From Bermanella sp. WJH001 (GTDB taxonomy: Bacteria > Pseudomonadota > Gammaproteobacteria > Pseudomonadales > Oceanobacteraceae), in the NCBI RefSeq assembly GCF_030070105.1, contig NZ_JASJOO010000002.1, positions 1,178,001 to 1,242,000 on the forward strand: DNA of 64,000 bases, written 5' to 3'. Each line of letters starts with the position of its first letter. Within the stretch, counting starts at the first letter, position 1. A program made the position numbers and the translations under genes. The notes below the pieces were generated by a model. The model ran no database searches and was not told where the DNA came from. It was given only the letters and a program-made list of their open reading frames with translations. Shown one piece after another: positions 36,421 through 48,850 of this stretch.

Positions 36421-36452
36421 AACGGGCCAAACCCAGTTTGGCCCGTTTTTTT
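36421..36452 (+). terminator. intrinsic terminator of the HU-like gene
   Basis: A 12-bp perfect stem (AACGGGCCAAAC / GTTTGGCCCGTT), three-base loop and seven Ts form a textbook terminator 15 bp after the stop. Confidence 0.93.
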
Positions 36453-36537
36453 ATGCCTGCGATTTGCTAGTAACGACCAAATGTTACGCCACTGCAATCC
36501 ATATATACTGTCTAATTTAAGAGAATATTGGGTGTTT

Positions 36538-37287
36538 ATGCTTTATAGACGCGTATTGCTGCAATTATGTTGGTATTTGATAACCCCACTATTTCTACTG
36601 TGCATACCGCAAGCGTTACACATAAAAAAGACGGCTCTTCGATTACCTGAAGCCAAAGGCGATCACACGGTTACCATTGGGGCTAATGAAAAAAGACTCA
36701 AATTTAACCATTATGGTGAGTCAACCGTAGCAGGGGTTGGTGTTGAGTTGCTCAAGGATGCGCTAAGCGCACAACTATGCCAAACGCTAACATCTGAACT
36801 GCAAGCGCAAAACACCCGTGTGCAATGTCATATTACAGGGCAAAATGGCATTCGTTTTAGCGAACTTAACTCCCTGATCGCCCAACAAAAAGAACCAGCA
36901 GACTTTACCATTATCACCATGGGCGTTAACGACACCACTGGGTTTACATCAGTTAAACGTTGGCAACAAAGTATTCTTCAAAGCATTACGTTATTACAAC
37001 AAAACCGCCCTGCACCTATCTTTTTTACCCAGGTGCCTCCCATGGCACAGTTCCCTGCGCTGCCTGCCCCACTTAGATATGTACTAGGGTTTCGTGCCTA
37101 TCTATTAAATTTTGAACTACAAAGAATCTGCGCACAACACAAACACTGTCACTACATTGGCAGTAAATTATTAGTAGAAAAAGACATGATGGCCAAAGAC
37201 GGGTATCACCCAAGCGCACTTGGCTATGCAGCTTGGGCTAAACAAATCACACCAGAAATATTAAAAATATTGCAGTGCTCACAATAA
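36538..37287 (+). CDS. SGNH/GDSL-family hydrolase
   Basis: The product (about 249 residues from 36538) has an N-terminal hydrophobic anchor (VLLQLCWYLITPLFLLCIPQA) and the SGNH hydrolase blocks: the nucleophile serine in HYGESTVAGVGV (block I), GQNGIRF near block II, GVNDTTG (block III) and the catalytic Asp-His in DGYHPSALGY (block V). These enzymes are esterases or lipases. The membrane anchor suggests action in the periplasm. The start is uncertain, since an in-frame ATG at 36481 adds 19 residues and no clear ribosome-binding site distinguishes them. Confidence 0.83.
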   Translation: MLYRRVLLQLCWYLITPLFLLCIPQALHIKKTALRLPEAKGDHTVTIGANEKRLKFNHYGESTVAGVGVELLKDALSAQLCQTLTSELQAQNTRVQCHITGQNGIRFSELNSLIAQQKEPADFTIITMGVNDTTGFTSVKRWQQSILQSITLLQQNRPAPIFFTQVPPMAQFPALPAPLRYVLGFRAYLLNFELQRICAQHKHCHYIGSKLLVEKDMMAKDGYHPSALGYAAWAKQITPEILKILQCSQ

Positions 37288-37294
37288 ACAAACG

Positions 37295-37741
37295 TTAATA
37301 AAGTGCATCGCCATCATTCGCTGACGGTGTTACAAACTTATCACTAAACAGCAGAGTTAATTCATCCACCATTTTCTCAAGGGCTTCTTTTGAGTAAGGT
37401 ACCGGATCAATTGCTCCCCAAATTGGCTTAGGCCAGCACGGGTCACTTTTTTTACGAACAACGTGGTGAATATGAAGCTGAGGCACCACATTTCCCAATG
37501 CCGCTATATTCATGCTATCGGCTTCAAAATAGTCATCTAAACGTTGGCTTACATAAGCGGACTCATCAGACTGCAAGTAACGCTCCTCAGTGGACAACTG
37601 GTATAACTCGCTAGTTGTACTACGACGAGGCACCAAAATCACCCATGGAAATTGAGAATCGTTCATCAATAACACATCACAAAGTTTAAACTGGCCTAAA
37701 CGCACAGTATCTTGTTGAAGCTGAGTATCTAATTTGTACAT
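37295..37741 (-). CDS. HIT-domain protein
   Basis: The 148-residue cytoplasmic protein belongs to the HIT superfamily. The nucleotide-binding histidine cluster is in NVVPQLHIHHVVRKKSDPCWPKPIWG, and ILVPRRST earlier is the substrate-pocket strand. HIT proteins are nucleotide hydrolases or transferases. This subgroup, with the W-P-x-P-x-W-G ending, is common in proteobacteria but has no assigned substrate. It is convergent with the SGNH hydrolase and divergent from the GNAT-fold gene. Confidence 0.87.
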   Translation of the reverse strand: MYKLDTQLQQDTVRLGQFKLCDVLLMNDSQFPWVILVPRRSTTSELYQLSTEERYLQSDESAYVSQRLDDYFEADSMNIAALGNVVPQLHIHHVVRKKSDPCWPKPIWGAIDPVPYSKEALEKMVDELTLLFSDKFVTPSANDGDALY

Positions 37742-37791
37742 AATGTTGCTCCTTAAATCATATGGCTATTTAACCAATAAGGGCCTTAAAT

Positions 37792-38925
37792 ATGCAATGG
37801 CTAAATTCAATTGATCAAGCCCCTGCGCACCTTTGGCAAGGCTCATATCCCTTTATACAGCAAAACTTTATACGGGCATTGGAGTCAGGCGGTTCAATTA
37901 ACCAACAAACGGGCTGGCAAGGTCATTTTTTATACGACGAACATTCGTCCTACTTACTACCCAGTTTTATTAAACACCATTCGTATGGTGAATACGTGTT
38001 TGACTGGGCTTGGGCAGAAGCCTACCAACAACACGGACTCCAGTACTACCCTAAGCTAATTATAGCCGCCCCTTTCACACCCGCTAGCGGCCCCAGAATC
38101 ATACATAATTCACACCAACCACTAGATGGCCAAATCATAAGCCAGAATATTCAAAATCATTGTTTAGAACACAACTTAAGTGGTGCCCATATATTGTTTT
38201 GCAACCAGCAAGAGCACACACTATTAAAAGACCATAACTGGCATGAACGTAAAAGCGTACAGTTTCATTGGTTTAATTATGGTTATAAGGATTTTGATGA
38301 TTTTTTATCACGTTTTAAATCTCGTAAACGTAAAGCCGTGATAAAAGAGCGAACGTCAATCCAGAAAAATAATATTGAAATAAAATGGCTAAACATTAAC
38401 GAAATGACCAAAACACTTTGGCAGTTTTTTTATCAGTGTTACCAATCCACCTATAATATGCGCGGCATGCAAGGTTATTTAACCCTTGATAGTTTTTATG
38501 CTTTGGCCCAAAACATGGCGCATCAAATCAAAATCGTCATGGCATTTCATGATTCCAAACCCATTGGCTGTGCACTTTATTTTCAAGATGATAAAAATTT
38601 ATATGGCCGTTATTGGGGGGCCATAGCCGATGTACCAAATTTACATTTTGAACTGTGTTATTACCAAGGAATTGAATACTGCATCAAACACGGGTTACAA
38701 CATTTTGATCCAGGCACCCAAGGTGAACATAAAATCAGCCGTGGATTTGAGCCTATTTATACAAGTTCATTGCATCACCTACAGCATCAAGGTTTTCATG
38801 ATGCTGTTGGCAACTTTGTGGTCGAGGAAGCAAAATCACTCAAACTGTATAAACAGGATTGTTATAATGCCTTGCCATTTAATGAGCAATGCATGCCTGA
38901 TGTGCGGGATGAGCCGTACTTGTGA
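37792..38925 (+). CDS. GNAT-fold protein, peptidoglycan biosynthesis/recognition type (PF04339)
   Basis: The 377-residue protein matches the FemAB/GNAT-related family once called DUF482. It opens with WLNSIDQAPAHLWQGSYPFIQQNFIRALES, has a central KAVIKERTSIQKN and IKIVMAFHDSKPIGCALYFQDDKNLYGRYWG and ends in the conserved FDPGTQGEHKISRGFEP. Related proteins transfer aminoacyl or acyl groups. The donor and acceptor here are unknown. It is soluble, with no signal peptide, and stands alone between the HIT gene and a 416-bp gap. Confidence 0.85.
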   Translation: MQWLNSIDQAPAHLWQGSYPFIQQNFIRALESGGSINQQTGWQGHFLYDEHSSYLLPSFIKHHSYGEYVFDWAWAEAYQQHGLQYYPKLIIAAPFTPASGPRIIHNSHQPLDGQIISQNIQNHCLEHNLSGAHILFCNQQEHTLLKDHNWHERKSVQFHWFNYGYKDFDDFLSRFKSRKRKAVIKERTSIQKNNIEIKWLNINEMTKTLWQFFYQCYQSTYNMRGMQGYLTLDSFYALAQNMAHQIKIVMAFHDSKPIGCALYFQDDKNLYGRYWGAIADVPNLHFELCYYQGIEYCIKHGLQHFDPGTQGEHKISRGFEPIYTSSLHHLQHQGFHDAVGNFVVEEAKSLKLYKQDCYNALPFNEQCMPDVRDEPYL

Positions 38926-39341
38926 TACTTCGTGAGCATTCCGTTCTTACAGCCAGTGCGCCTAGATCACAGAGGCCCTTTCAACAAGTTCAATGAGATC
39001 AGTAATACCGCCGAGGAGGCTGATTCTGTTTTCATAAATGAACAATCACATATTTACAAAGTACATTTCTTAATAGATCAAAACGTGTTTGTACGAGGGT
39101 GCCCCGCGCCCAAAAACAGTAAACGAGTGGTTTGATTTTTTGAAAGCACTCATAACATACATCACTTACCTTCGTCTAAGGTTCACCTCTGACCTAATTT
39201 GGATACCCAATCTGTTCGTGCCTCGCGTCGAGTATGACAATATAGAAAGGTAGGCCGCCTCCTACCGGTTTTTATAAATCAGCAGCCGCAGGCAACCTCG
39301 TACGATATTAAGAACACCGAGACGTTTCTATTTAAAATGTT
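38926..39341. other. 416-bp gap without a gene
   Basis: Nothing in this interval gives a convincing protein. A short frame at 38932-39135 (67 codons) has no ribosome-binding site and no recognisable domain. The stretch 39211-39240 (TTCGTGCCTCGCG, then GAGTATGAC) resembles a decayed, inverted copy of the GC-rich repeat at 48851-49160. No terminator is visible for either flanking gene, which converge here. Confidence 0.35.
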
Positions 39342-40871
39342 TTAAATATTCCAACGCTCAATAAAATCCCTACATACTTGCTCAGGATTTTCTGCTTGGG
39401 TAATGGCGCTGATCATTGCAATGGAATTCACACCTTGGGCTTTTACTTTTTCAAAGCGTTCACCGTGAATACCGCCAATTGCCACAAGAGGAAAATCCGT
39501 TAACTGGGCTCGCCAATAGGGCAAGCCGGTTTCTCCTTGTGGGACCCAAGGCATGTCTTTGGTTTGAGTTGCGTACACTGGGCCAAAAGCAATGTAAGAT
39601 GGTTTAATGGTTTTGGCACGAGCCACTTCATAAAAACAATGACTGCTCAATCCTAAGCGCAGCCCCCCATTGGCAATGGCCGATAAATCAGCTTCGTCTA
39701 TGTCTTCTTGACCTAGGTGCACACCATAGGCTCCGCATTCGATGGCTAATTGCCAATAATCATTTATAAATAATTGGCAATTATATTGCTCTGCTAGAGC
39801 AATACTCATTTGTATTTCTTGTTTTAATTCAACGCCGTGTAAATCTTTAATACGCAATTGAATAACACGTATTCCCAACGGCAATAAACGCGCTAACCAT
39901 GCAGCACGATCTACAATGGGATAGACACCCAAAGTAGCCTGACATGGTAAAAACCTAAGATCTGTTTCTACGGCATTAAGATAGACCTTAGGCAACTGGT
40001 CATGTAAAGGAGCATTCAAATGAGCGTCTTTGTTGTGCTGCCAAGCTGAAAACGTTAGAGAGCCAGTTTCCTCATCAATATTAAACGGGTGCTGCCAAGC
40101 AGATTGCATTTGTGATTTTGCAATGACCACCGCATCGGCCATGTCATAATTTAATGCGATTACACCTGCAATTAATGCCGCCATAGCGCAGCCAGTACCC
40201 CGATTAAAACCGTGAGAATATTCATCATGTTCTAAATAAAATTGCTGTGTTTTACTCGAATAAAAATCTCGGGCCATATGCTGACTATGCCCACCCTTTA
40301 AAAGCACATGTTTAACACCCATGTCATGAAACGCTAATGCCCGCTCATTCACTAATTCACTCACATTTGTATGTTCACCCAGTTGCGCGATTAAATAATG
40401 GGCCTCATCAAAATTTGGGGTCAATAGGTCCACATAGGGCAACAAAATACTTAACGCTAAAAATCGTGTATTCGATGTTTCAGTATGAGGGTTAGTTTGG
40501 TGTTCGCCGTCGCTTTCACTAGTGGCAGCTAATACTGGATCTAAAATAATGGTTTTATTTAAAAAAATTGGGTGTGACACTAATGCCATAGCTTGATCTG
40601 GGTTGGCGATCATACCAATCTTGATCACACTAAAAATATCTTGTGCATGTAGCGCATCCAGTTGACTAACAAATACATCAATGGGCACTGGATTTAATTG
40701 ATAAAAATTATGCTGATTTTGTGCGGTATTCGCTGTAATGCAACTAGCACAATGTACGCCCAGTGAAGCCAATGCACGCTGATCCATGGCGATGCCTGCC
40801 ATGCCTAATGGGTCATGAGCTGATACTGATAACACGGCTGATTTTTTTTCAGCTTCTTGCGAAAATGACAT
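39342..40871 (-). CDS. thiDE: bifunctional HMP-phosphate kinase / thiamine phosphate synthase
   Basis: The 509-residue protein is a ThiD-ThiE fusion. Residues about 1-265 are the ThiD kinase (SAHDPLGMAGIAMDQRALASLGVHC, TPNFDEAHYL, GTGCAMAALIAGVIAL), which phosphorylates hydroxymethylpyrimidine phosphate. Residues about 300-509 are the ThiE synthase (YPIVDRAAWLARLLPLGIRVIQLRIKD, FINDYWQLAIECGAYGVHLGQED, YIAFGPVYATQTKD), which joins pyrimidine and thiazole units to give thiamine phosphate. The N-terminal serine of the usual GGSD motif reads SAHDP, typical of this fused type. Last gene of the thi operon. Confidence 0.93.
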   Translation of the reverse strand: MSFSQEAEKKSAVLSVSAHDPLGMAGIAMDQRALASLGVHCASCITANTAQNQHNFYQLNPVPIDVFVSQLDALHAQDIFSVIKIGMIANPDQAMALVSHPIFLNKTIILDPVLAATSESDGEHQTNPHTETSNTRFLALSILLPYVDLLTPNFDEAHYLIAQLGEHTNVSELVNERALAFHDMGVKHVLLKGGHSQHMARDFYSSKTQQFYLEHDEYSHGFNRGTGCAMAALIAGVIALNYDMADAVVIAKSQMQSAWQHPFNIDEETGSLTFSAWQHNKDAHLNAPLHDQLPKVYLNAVETDLRFLPCQATLGVYPIVDRAAWLARLLPLGIRVIQLRIKDLHGVELKQEIQMSIALAEQYNCQLFINDYWQLAIECGAYGVHLGQEDIDEADLSAIANGGLRLGLSSHCFYEVARAKTIKPSYIAFGPVYATQTKDMPWVPQGETGLPYWRAQLTDFPLVAIGGIHGERFEKVKAQGVNSIAMISAITQAENPEQVCRDFIERWNI

Positions 40872-40892
40872 GATTAAATTTCTTAAATAGTA

Positions 40893-41726
40893 TTATAAGT
40901 TGTCATGATGCCAAAATGGCATGCCTACAACCGGTGTGCTAGCCACGGCTTTTTGCTGCTCTTGCATGCAACCAGCCTTATAAGCCAAGCGACCTGCTTC
41001 TACGGCTAATTTAAATGCTTTTGCCATGGTAACGCTGTCTTGTGCTTTTGCGATCGCGGTATTTAATAGTACGCCATCAAATCCCATCTCCATGGCTTGT
41101 GTTGCATGACTGGGCTTGCCTAAACCTGCATCAATAATCATGGGCACTTGTGGGAAGCGGTTACGTAATAAAGTTAACGCATAGGGGTTCATTAACCCCT
41201 TACCCGTGCCAATGGGTGCCCCCCAAGGCATCAAAATATTGCAGCCAACTTCTAGAAGTTTTTCGCATAAAATTAAATCATCAGTGCAGTAGGGGAACAC
41301 TTCAAAACCTTGTTTGATGAGTTCTTGTGCCGCTTCGACTAATTGAAATGGGTCGGGTTGTAAGGTGTAGTCATCACCGATAACTTCAAGCTTAACCCAA
41401 TTAGTCTTAAATAATTCGCGTGCCATTTGCGCCGTAAGAATGGCCTCTTTTGCACTAAAGCAACCAGCGGTATTGGGTAATAAAAAGCGGTTATCCTGTT
41501 TGAAATCTTGTAAAAACTGCCAAAATACGGGGTTATCTTGTGCTTCGTTTTTAGCCAGCTGTCTGCGCAAAGAGACCGTCATGATTTGTGATGCAGATTG
41601 GTGGATACTGGCCTGCATGATGCTCGGTGAGTCGTACATGGCGGTGCCAATTAATAAACGGCTTTCTAAGGTTTCGCCACCAATTGAAAAACGATCATGT
41701 GGTGTATTCTCTTTTTTTGCATTCAT
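40893..41726 (-). CDS. thiG: thiazole synthase
   Basis: ThiG builds the thiazole phosphate ring of thiamine from deoxyxylulose phosphate, dehydroglycine and ThiS-thiocarboxylate. The 277-residue TIM-barrel has the family elements [21 protein letters not shown], the imine-forming lysine in [31 protein letters not shown] and [12 protein letters not shown]. The first 15 residues are variable. It follows thiS immediately, without spacer, so the two are translationally linked. Confidence 0.96.
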   Translation of the reverse strand: MNAKKENTPHDRFSIGGETLESRLLIGTAMYDSPSIMQASIHQSASQIMTVSLRRQLAKNEAQDNPVFWQFLQDFKQDNRFLLPNTAGCFSAKEAILTAQMARELFKTNWVKLEVIGDDYTLQPDPFQLVEAAQELIKQGFEVFPYCTDDLILCEKLLEVGCNILMPWGAPIGTGKGLMNPYALTLLRNRFPQVPMIIDAGLGKPSHATQAMEMGFDGVLLNTAIAKAQDSVTMAKAFKLAVEAGRLAYKAGCMQEQQKAVASTPVVGMPFWHHDNL

Positions 41727-41939
41727 TCAGCCACCCACCACCGCAGTTAATAGTTCAATGTCATCATTGTCTTGCAAAAAGTACGAACCATATTCTTGCA
41801 TTGGCACAAACTGCTGATTCACTGCCACAACACTTCGAGTAATAACAGCCTCCCAGTCATCAAACTGCTTTTGTAAAAATGTCAGTAAGGTCATGGATTC
41901 ATTTAACTCTAATCGCTCACCGTTATAACGAATGCTCAT
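41727..41939 (-). CDS. thiS: sulfur carrier protein ThiS
   Basis: The 70-residue ubiquitin-like protein ends in the required di-glycine (LLTAVVGG), where the thiocarboxylate forms. The N-terminus MSIRYNGERLELNESMTLL matches ThiS. The adenylating enzyme ThiF is not in this operon, so it must be encoded elsewhere or replaced by MoeB. It lies between thiO and thiG. Confidence 0.95.
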   Translation of the reverse strand: MSIRYNGERLELNESMTLLTFLQKQFDDWEAVITRSVVAVNQQFVPMQEYGSYFLQDNDDIELLTAVVGG

Positions 41940-41953
41940 AAAAAAGTTCTCAT

Positions 41954-44892
<2,939 letters not shown>

Positions 44893-45024
44893 TTAATAAA
44901 GTCACCACTAACAAGGACGTGCGGGAGTCGATATGAACTGACGCTCAAAAATTGAAGTCAGTTACCCATCGATAAGATGCAAAACACCCCCATAGCCCAA
45001 TATAAAATAGAACTATAAGCAAAG

Positions 45025-45115
45025 GTGCTTCACGCTCATTCCTACGCCGATGCTAGTCGGATCAGGTTCAACGGGTAAAGTCTCAGCTACTTTTACAAGC
45101 GGCACCCCGTGAGCA
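45025..45115 (-). ncRNA. TPP (THI) riboswitch
   Basis: Read on the minus strand it contains the THI-box core in order: ACGGGGTGC, GCTGAGA, ACCCGTTGAACCTGATC and GCATCGGCGTAGGAA, with a GCTCA / TGAGC pairing that closes the outer stem. It lies about 150 bp before the thiC start. Thiamine pyrophosphate binding should repress the operon, as in other proteobacteria. The rest of the leader (44878-45024) would hold the expression platform. Confidence 0.95.
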
Positions 45116-45122
45116 TTTGGCC

Positions 45123-45151
45123 ATTCTAAGGTAAGTTTTTAATTCTGCCAA
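45123..45151 (-). promoter_or_regulatory. promoter of the thi operon
   Basis: Minus-strand -35 TTGGCA (45146-45151) and -10 TAGAAT (45123-45128), 17 bp apart, place the transcription start a few bases before the riboswitch. Confidence 0.65.
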
Positions 45152-45250
45152 CCGCTTACATGACCAAATTTACCTATCTGCTGTCCGTAAATGCCCTTTC
45201 CCCCTTATTAATCAAAGGTATATTGGATAAAAAAATAATAAGAGCACGTC

Positions 45251-46066
45251 ATGCCAGATTTCATTGAAACAATCATTCACGATTATACCACTGTATTCTC
45301 AGACCCTTGGTTTTGGCAGTTTCCCGCGGCTACCCTTGCCATCAGTTTTGTGGCCTTTATGGCGTTTGCACTACCTTGGACCTTACTTGCTTATTTAGAA
45401 CCCAACTGGTTGAAACCCTACCGGATACAAGCCAAACCCATTGACGTGAGAAGCACCTTTTGGCCCTCGATTTATCACAGTATAAAAAATACAGCCGTGG
45501 TCTTTATTATGCTGGTGATAACATGGCCTTTAATTAAACAAACCGGTATTCACCTAGGGGATATGCCAAGTTTTTGGGTAATAGCCTTACAAATTTTATT
45601 TTTTATTTTATTAGATGATTTTTTGTATTACTGGATGCATCGTACTTTTCATGAAAACAAATGGTTACTCAAACATGTTCATAGCATTCATCATCAAATC
45701 AGAAATACCTGTGCCATCAATGGCAACTATATGCATTGGTTTGAATTTGCGTGTACATCAGGCTTGATTCTCATCGGCCCGATTTTATTGAGCAGCCATT
45801 TGTATGTGGTGTGGATATGGGTCGTCATTCGTCAATTTGAAGCCGCTGATGGTCACATGGGTTACGATATCCCTTGGAATCCTGCAAAGTTATTTATTAT
45901 TTACCACGGCCCTGTTTATCATGATTTTCACCATGCAAAATTTAAGGGCAACTACTCTGGGTTTTTAAATTATCTAGATGGCTACTTGGGCAATACGTAT
46001 GTAAAAGCGTATTTAGAATATAAAGCCAAACGTAAAGCTGGGTTAAAGCCTGAGGAAATACGATAA
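45251..46066 (+). CDS. sterol desaturase / fatty acid hydroxylase family protein
   Basis: The 271-residue integral membrane protein belongs to the di-iron hydroxylase superfamily. Its metal-binding histidine boxes are HRTFHEN, HSIHHQIRN and HDFHHAKF, in the order HX3H, HXXHH, HXXHH. Hydrophobic segments at about 25-50, 78-100 and 112-130 precede them. These enzymes insert oxygen into lipids, sterols or carotenoids. A flavin monooxygenase gene follows on the same strand after 92 bp, so the pair may act on one substrate, which cannot be read. Confidence 0.88.
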   Translation: MPDFIETIIHDYTTVFSDPWFWQFPAATLAISFVAFMAFALPWTLLAYLEPNWLKPYRIQAKPIDVRSTFWPSIYHSIKNTAVVFIMLVITWPLIKQTGIHLGDMPSFWVIALQILFFILLDDFLYYWMHRTFHENKWLLKHVHSIHHQIRNTCAINGNYMHWFEFACTSGLILIGPILLSSHLYVVWIWVVIRQFEAADGHMGYDIPWNPAKLFIIYHGPVYHDFHHAKFKGNYSGFLNYLDGYLGNTYVKAYLEYKAKRKAGLKPEEIR

Positions 46067-46158
46067 CAATAAAATCAAGCCTGTCTTAATGTGCCATGGA
46101 CATTGTAATTAGTCTGCATTATGTTCAATTAGATACAAATAACAATAAAGGTAACACC

Positions 46159-47655
46159 ATGGCCGCTACACACTTTGATGTGCTGATTATTGGCGCAGGT
46201 CTTTCTGGTATTGGCATGGCTTGTCACCTAAAGCAGCATTGCCCAAACAAATCATTCGCTATTTTAGAGCGTCGCGAAGCCATTGGTGGCACTTGGGATT
46301 TATTTCGTTACCCAGGCATCCGATCGGACAGTGATATGGCCAGCTTTGGTTACCAATTTCGCCCATGGGATGGTTTAAGCATATTGGCCGATGGTGCATC
46401 GATTAAGCAATACATCAACCAAACCGCACAGGCATTTCATGTGGAAGGCAAGGTACATTTTTCTTTGAAAATCGTAAATGCCAATTGGGACAGCCAAAAG
46501 CAGTTATGGCAAGTTGATGCGGTGAATGAACAAACACAAGAGCATAGCTATTATACGTGTGATTTTCTTATTCCCTGTACTGGCTATTACAATTACGACC
46601 AAGGTTATCAACCTAAATTTAAACACTCCGAGTTATTTACAGGGCAATTGTTACACCCGCAAAAATGGCCTGAAGAATTAGATTACACCGATAAAAACGT
46701 CATCGTAATTGGCAGTGGTGCAACTGCTGTTACCATGGTGCCAGCCATGACTGATCGGGCGGCTCATGTCACTATGTTACAGCGTTCTCCTTCCTATATA
46801 TTTTCAGTGCCTTCAGTTGACGCACTTTCTGATTTATTAAATACATTTTTACCTAAGCGTTGGGTTTTTTCTATGGCCCGCAAGCGTAATATATTTTTAC
46901 AACGTACCATGTTCAAGCTGGCCAAACGCTGGCCGAATCTTGTTAGAAAATTATTATTGCGATTGGTTAAAGGTCAATTAGCCTCTGATTTTGATATGAA
47001 ACACTTTACGCCGCAGTACAAGCCTTGGGATCAACGACTTTGCGCAGTACCGGATAGTGATTTATTCAATGCAATTAATTCAGGCAAAGCCAGCGTAGAA
47101 ACAGACACCATAGAACACTTCACCGAAAATGGCATTCAATTAAAATCCGGCAAACATCTTAATGCCGATATTATTGTCAGCGCCACAGGTTTGAATTTAC
47201 AAGTATTGGGGGGAATTTCACTCAGCATTGATAAGCAAACTTTAGATTTAAGTCAACACATGACCTACAAAGGTGTGCTTGCTGAAAACATCCCGAATAT
47301 TGCTTGGATTTTTGGTTATACCAATGCCCCTTGGACATTAAAGGCAGACTTAGCTGCAAGCTACTTATGTCGCCTTTTTAAATATATGGATGAAAACAAA
47401 TTTCAAGTAGTCCTTGCCAACAATCAAACAGAAACATCGTTAAATGAAACGGTCATGGATGAGATGGCAGCTGGTTATGTGCAAAGGGCAAAGGATGTAT
47501 TACCGCGCCAAGGACGTAACCACCCTTGGCGAGTATTAAATAAATACGAAGTGGATAAAAAAACCTTACTTAAAGAAACCATTGATGATGGGATCTTACA
47601 ATTTGAAAAAAAGCATCAAGCCGAAGTGCAAAACACAGTCAGTAAAACCGGCTAA
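46159..47655 (+). CDS. Baeyer-Villiger-type flavin monooxygenase
   Basis: The start at 46159 has an AAAGG-type site and opens directly onto the FAD-binding Rossmann fold (FDVLIIGAGLSGIGMACHLK). The 498-residue protein also has GGTWDLFRYPGIRSDSDM and the NADPH-binding GSGATAVTM. The Baeyer-Villiger fingerprint F-x-G-x3-H-x3-W-P is present as FTGQLLHPQKWP. Such enzymes insert oxygen next to ketones. Its stop overlaps convergent E2 by 4 bp (TAA on one strand inside TAG on the other). Adjacent to a membrane hydroxylase. Confidence 0.9.
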   Translation: MAATHFDVLIIGAGLSGIGMACHLKQHCPNKSFAILERREAIGGTWDLFRYPGIRSDSDMASFGYQFRPWDGLSILADGASIKQYINQTAQAFHVEGKVHFSLKIVNANWDSQKQLWQVDAVNEQTQEHSYYTCDFLIPCTGYYNYDQGYQPKFKHSELFTGQLLHPQKWPEELDYTDKNVIVIGSGATAVTMVPAMTDRAAHVTMLQRSPSYIFSVPSVDALSDLLNTFLPKRWVFSMARKRNIFLQRTMFKLAKRWPNLVRKLLLRLVKGQLASDFDMKHFTPQYKPWDQRLCAVPDSDLFNAINSGKASVETDTIEHFTENGIQLKSGKHLNADIIVSATGLNLQVLGGISLSIDKQTLDLSQHMTYKGVLAENIPNIAWIFGYTNAPWTLKADLAASYLCRLFKYMDENKFQVVLANNQTETSLNETVMDEMAAGYVQRAKDVLPRQGRNHPWRVLNKYEVDKKTLLKETIDDGILQFEKKHQAEVQNTVSKTG

Positions 47656-48785
47656 TCGGCCGATTCACATTTTAGGTCGTCCATTAATGCTTTTAAGAAT
47701 CGTGCGGCCTCACCACCTGTGACCGCACGATGATCAAACGTTAACGATAACGGCAATATCGGATGAACCACTGCTTGACCTTTATAAGCCACAACCTCTT
47801 GACGTATGCCACCCGCACCCACGATCGTCACTTGTGGTGGCACCACCACTGGATTTGCATACTTGCCTGCCAAGGTGCCAAAGTTACTCAACGTGATGGT
47901 CGCCCCTTGCATTTCTTGAGGCGGAATTTTTCGGCTTTTTACCGCACTGCGTAACGCATTTAAGCCTTGACGCAAATCTGATAAATCTCGTTTACCAATG
48001 TTTCGTAACACAGGCACAAACAAACCTTGTTCGGTATCCACTGCGATACCTAAATCAATTTGTTCCAACACCCTTAGCGATAACTGCTCGCCATCAAACC
48101 ACACATTAAGATTTGGTTCGCAGGCACAGGCATGAGCAATGGCATTCACTAAGCGCATGGTAATGTCTTGATCCGTTTCACCTTCAGCATCATACCAACT
48201 ATGAATATCAACATCGTCATGCAGTGTCACAGGCACCACTTGAGCGTGACTCATAGCCATATTTTTTGCCATGGCTTTACGCACGCCTTTTAATGATTCA
48301 CTTTGACCCATATCCGAATTTAATTGCGCAGCTTTTTCCACATCAAAGCTAGTAATACGTCCGTCTTCACCACTGGCTTTAATATGGGATAAATCAACAT
48401 TTAACCGTTTGGCTAAGGCGCGCACACTGGGCGTGGCTTTAATAGATTGTTGTGAGTGTGTGTGATGGGCGCTGCCCACAATAAAATCATCTTTACTTTC
48501 GTGTTTTGTACTTAATGATAAATCCCCCACTACGGTACCACTGTCATCTTGTTCGCCTTGATATTCAACAAGGGGCTCACCTATGTGCACCACGTCCCCA
48601 GGTTCTGCAAATAACGCGCTGATGACACCTGCTTGTGGTGATGGTACTTCCACAATCGCTTTAGCGGTTTCAACCGATACCATTAATTGATCTACGGTAA
48701 CGGTATCACCCGCTTTTACATGCCATTCAACTATTTCAGCTTCGCTTAGACCTTCACCTAAATCTGGTAGTTTGAAATATTTCAT
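47652..48785 (-). CDS. bkdB: branched-chain keto-acid dehydrogenase E2 (dihydrolipoamide acyltransferase)
   Basis: E2 transfers the acyl group to CoA. The 377-residue protein has one lipoyl domain with the lipoyl lysine at about residue 42 (VSVETAKAIVEVPSP), the peripheral subunit-binding domain (TPSVRALAKRLNVDLSHIKASGEDGRITSFDV) and the catalytic domain with the HRAVTGG histidine motif. It is the last gene of the leucine-dehydrogenase/E1 operon but is separated from E1-beta by a 571-bp repeat region. No E3 (lpd) gene is in the cluster. Confidence 0.92.
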   Translation of the reverse strand: MKYFKLPDLGEGLSEAEIVEWHVKAGDTVTVDQLMVSVETAKAIVEVPSPQAGVISALFAEPGDVVHIGEPLVEYQGEQDDSGTVVGDLSLSTKHESKDDFIVGSAHHTHSQQSIKATPSVRALAKRLNVDLSHIKASGEDGRITSFDVEKAAQLNSDMGQSESLKGVRKAMAKNMAMSHAQVVPVTLHDDVDIHSWYDAEGETDQDITMRLVNAIAHACACEPNLNVWFDGEQLSLRVLEQIDLGIAVDTEQGLFVPVLRNIGKRDLSDLRQGLNALRSAVKSRKIPPQEMQGATITLSNFGTLAGKYANPVVVPPQVTIVGAGGIRQEVVAYKGQAVVHPILPLSLTFDHRAVTGGEAARFLKALMDDLKCESAD

Positions 48786-48850
48786 TCAGGCATCCTTAAA
48801 TCGTTGAATATTTTAATAAGCAATCATCTTTTTTTGACTGTTTTAAAAAC

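Noticed and set aside
38932-39135. 67-codon plus-strand frame in a 416-bp gap
   Set aside because: No ribosome-binding site, no recognised domain and atypical composition.
47652-47655. Convergent stop overlap between BVMO and E2 as a possible sequencing error
   Set aside because: Both proteins are full length with conserved C-termini, so a natural 4-bp overlap of stops is the simpler reading.
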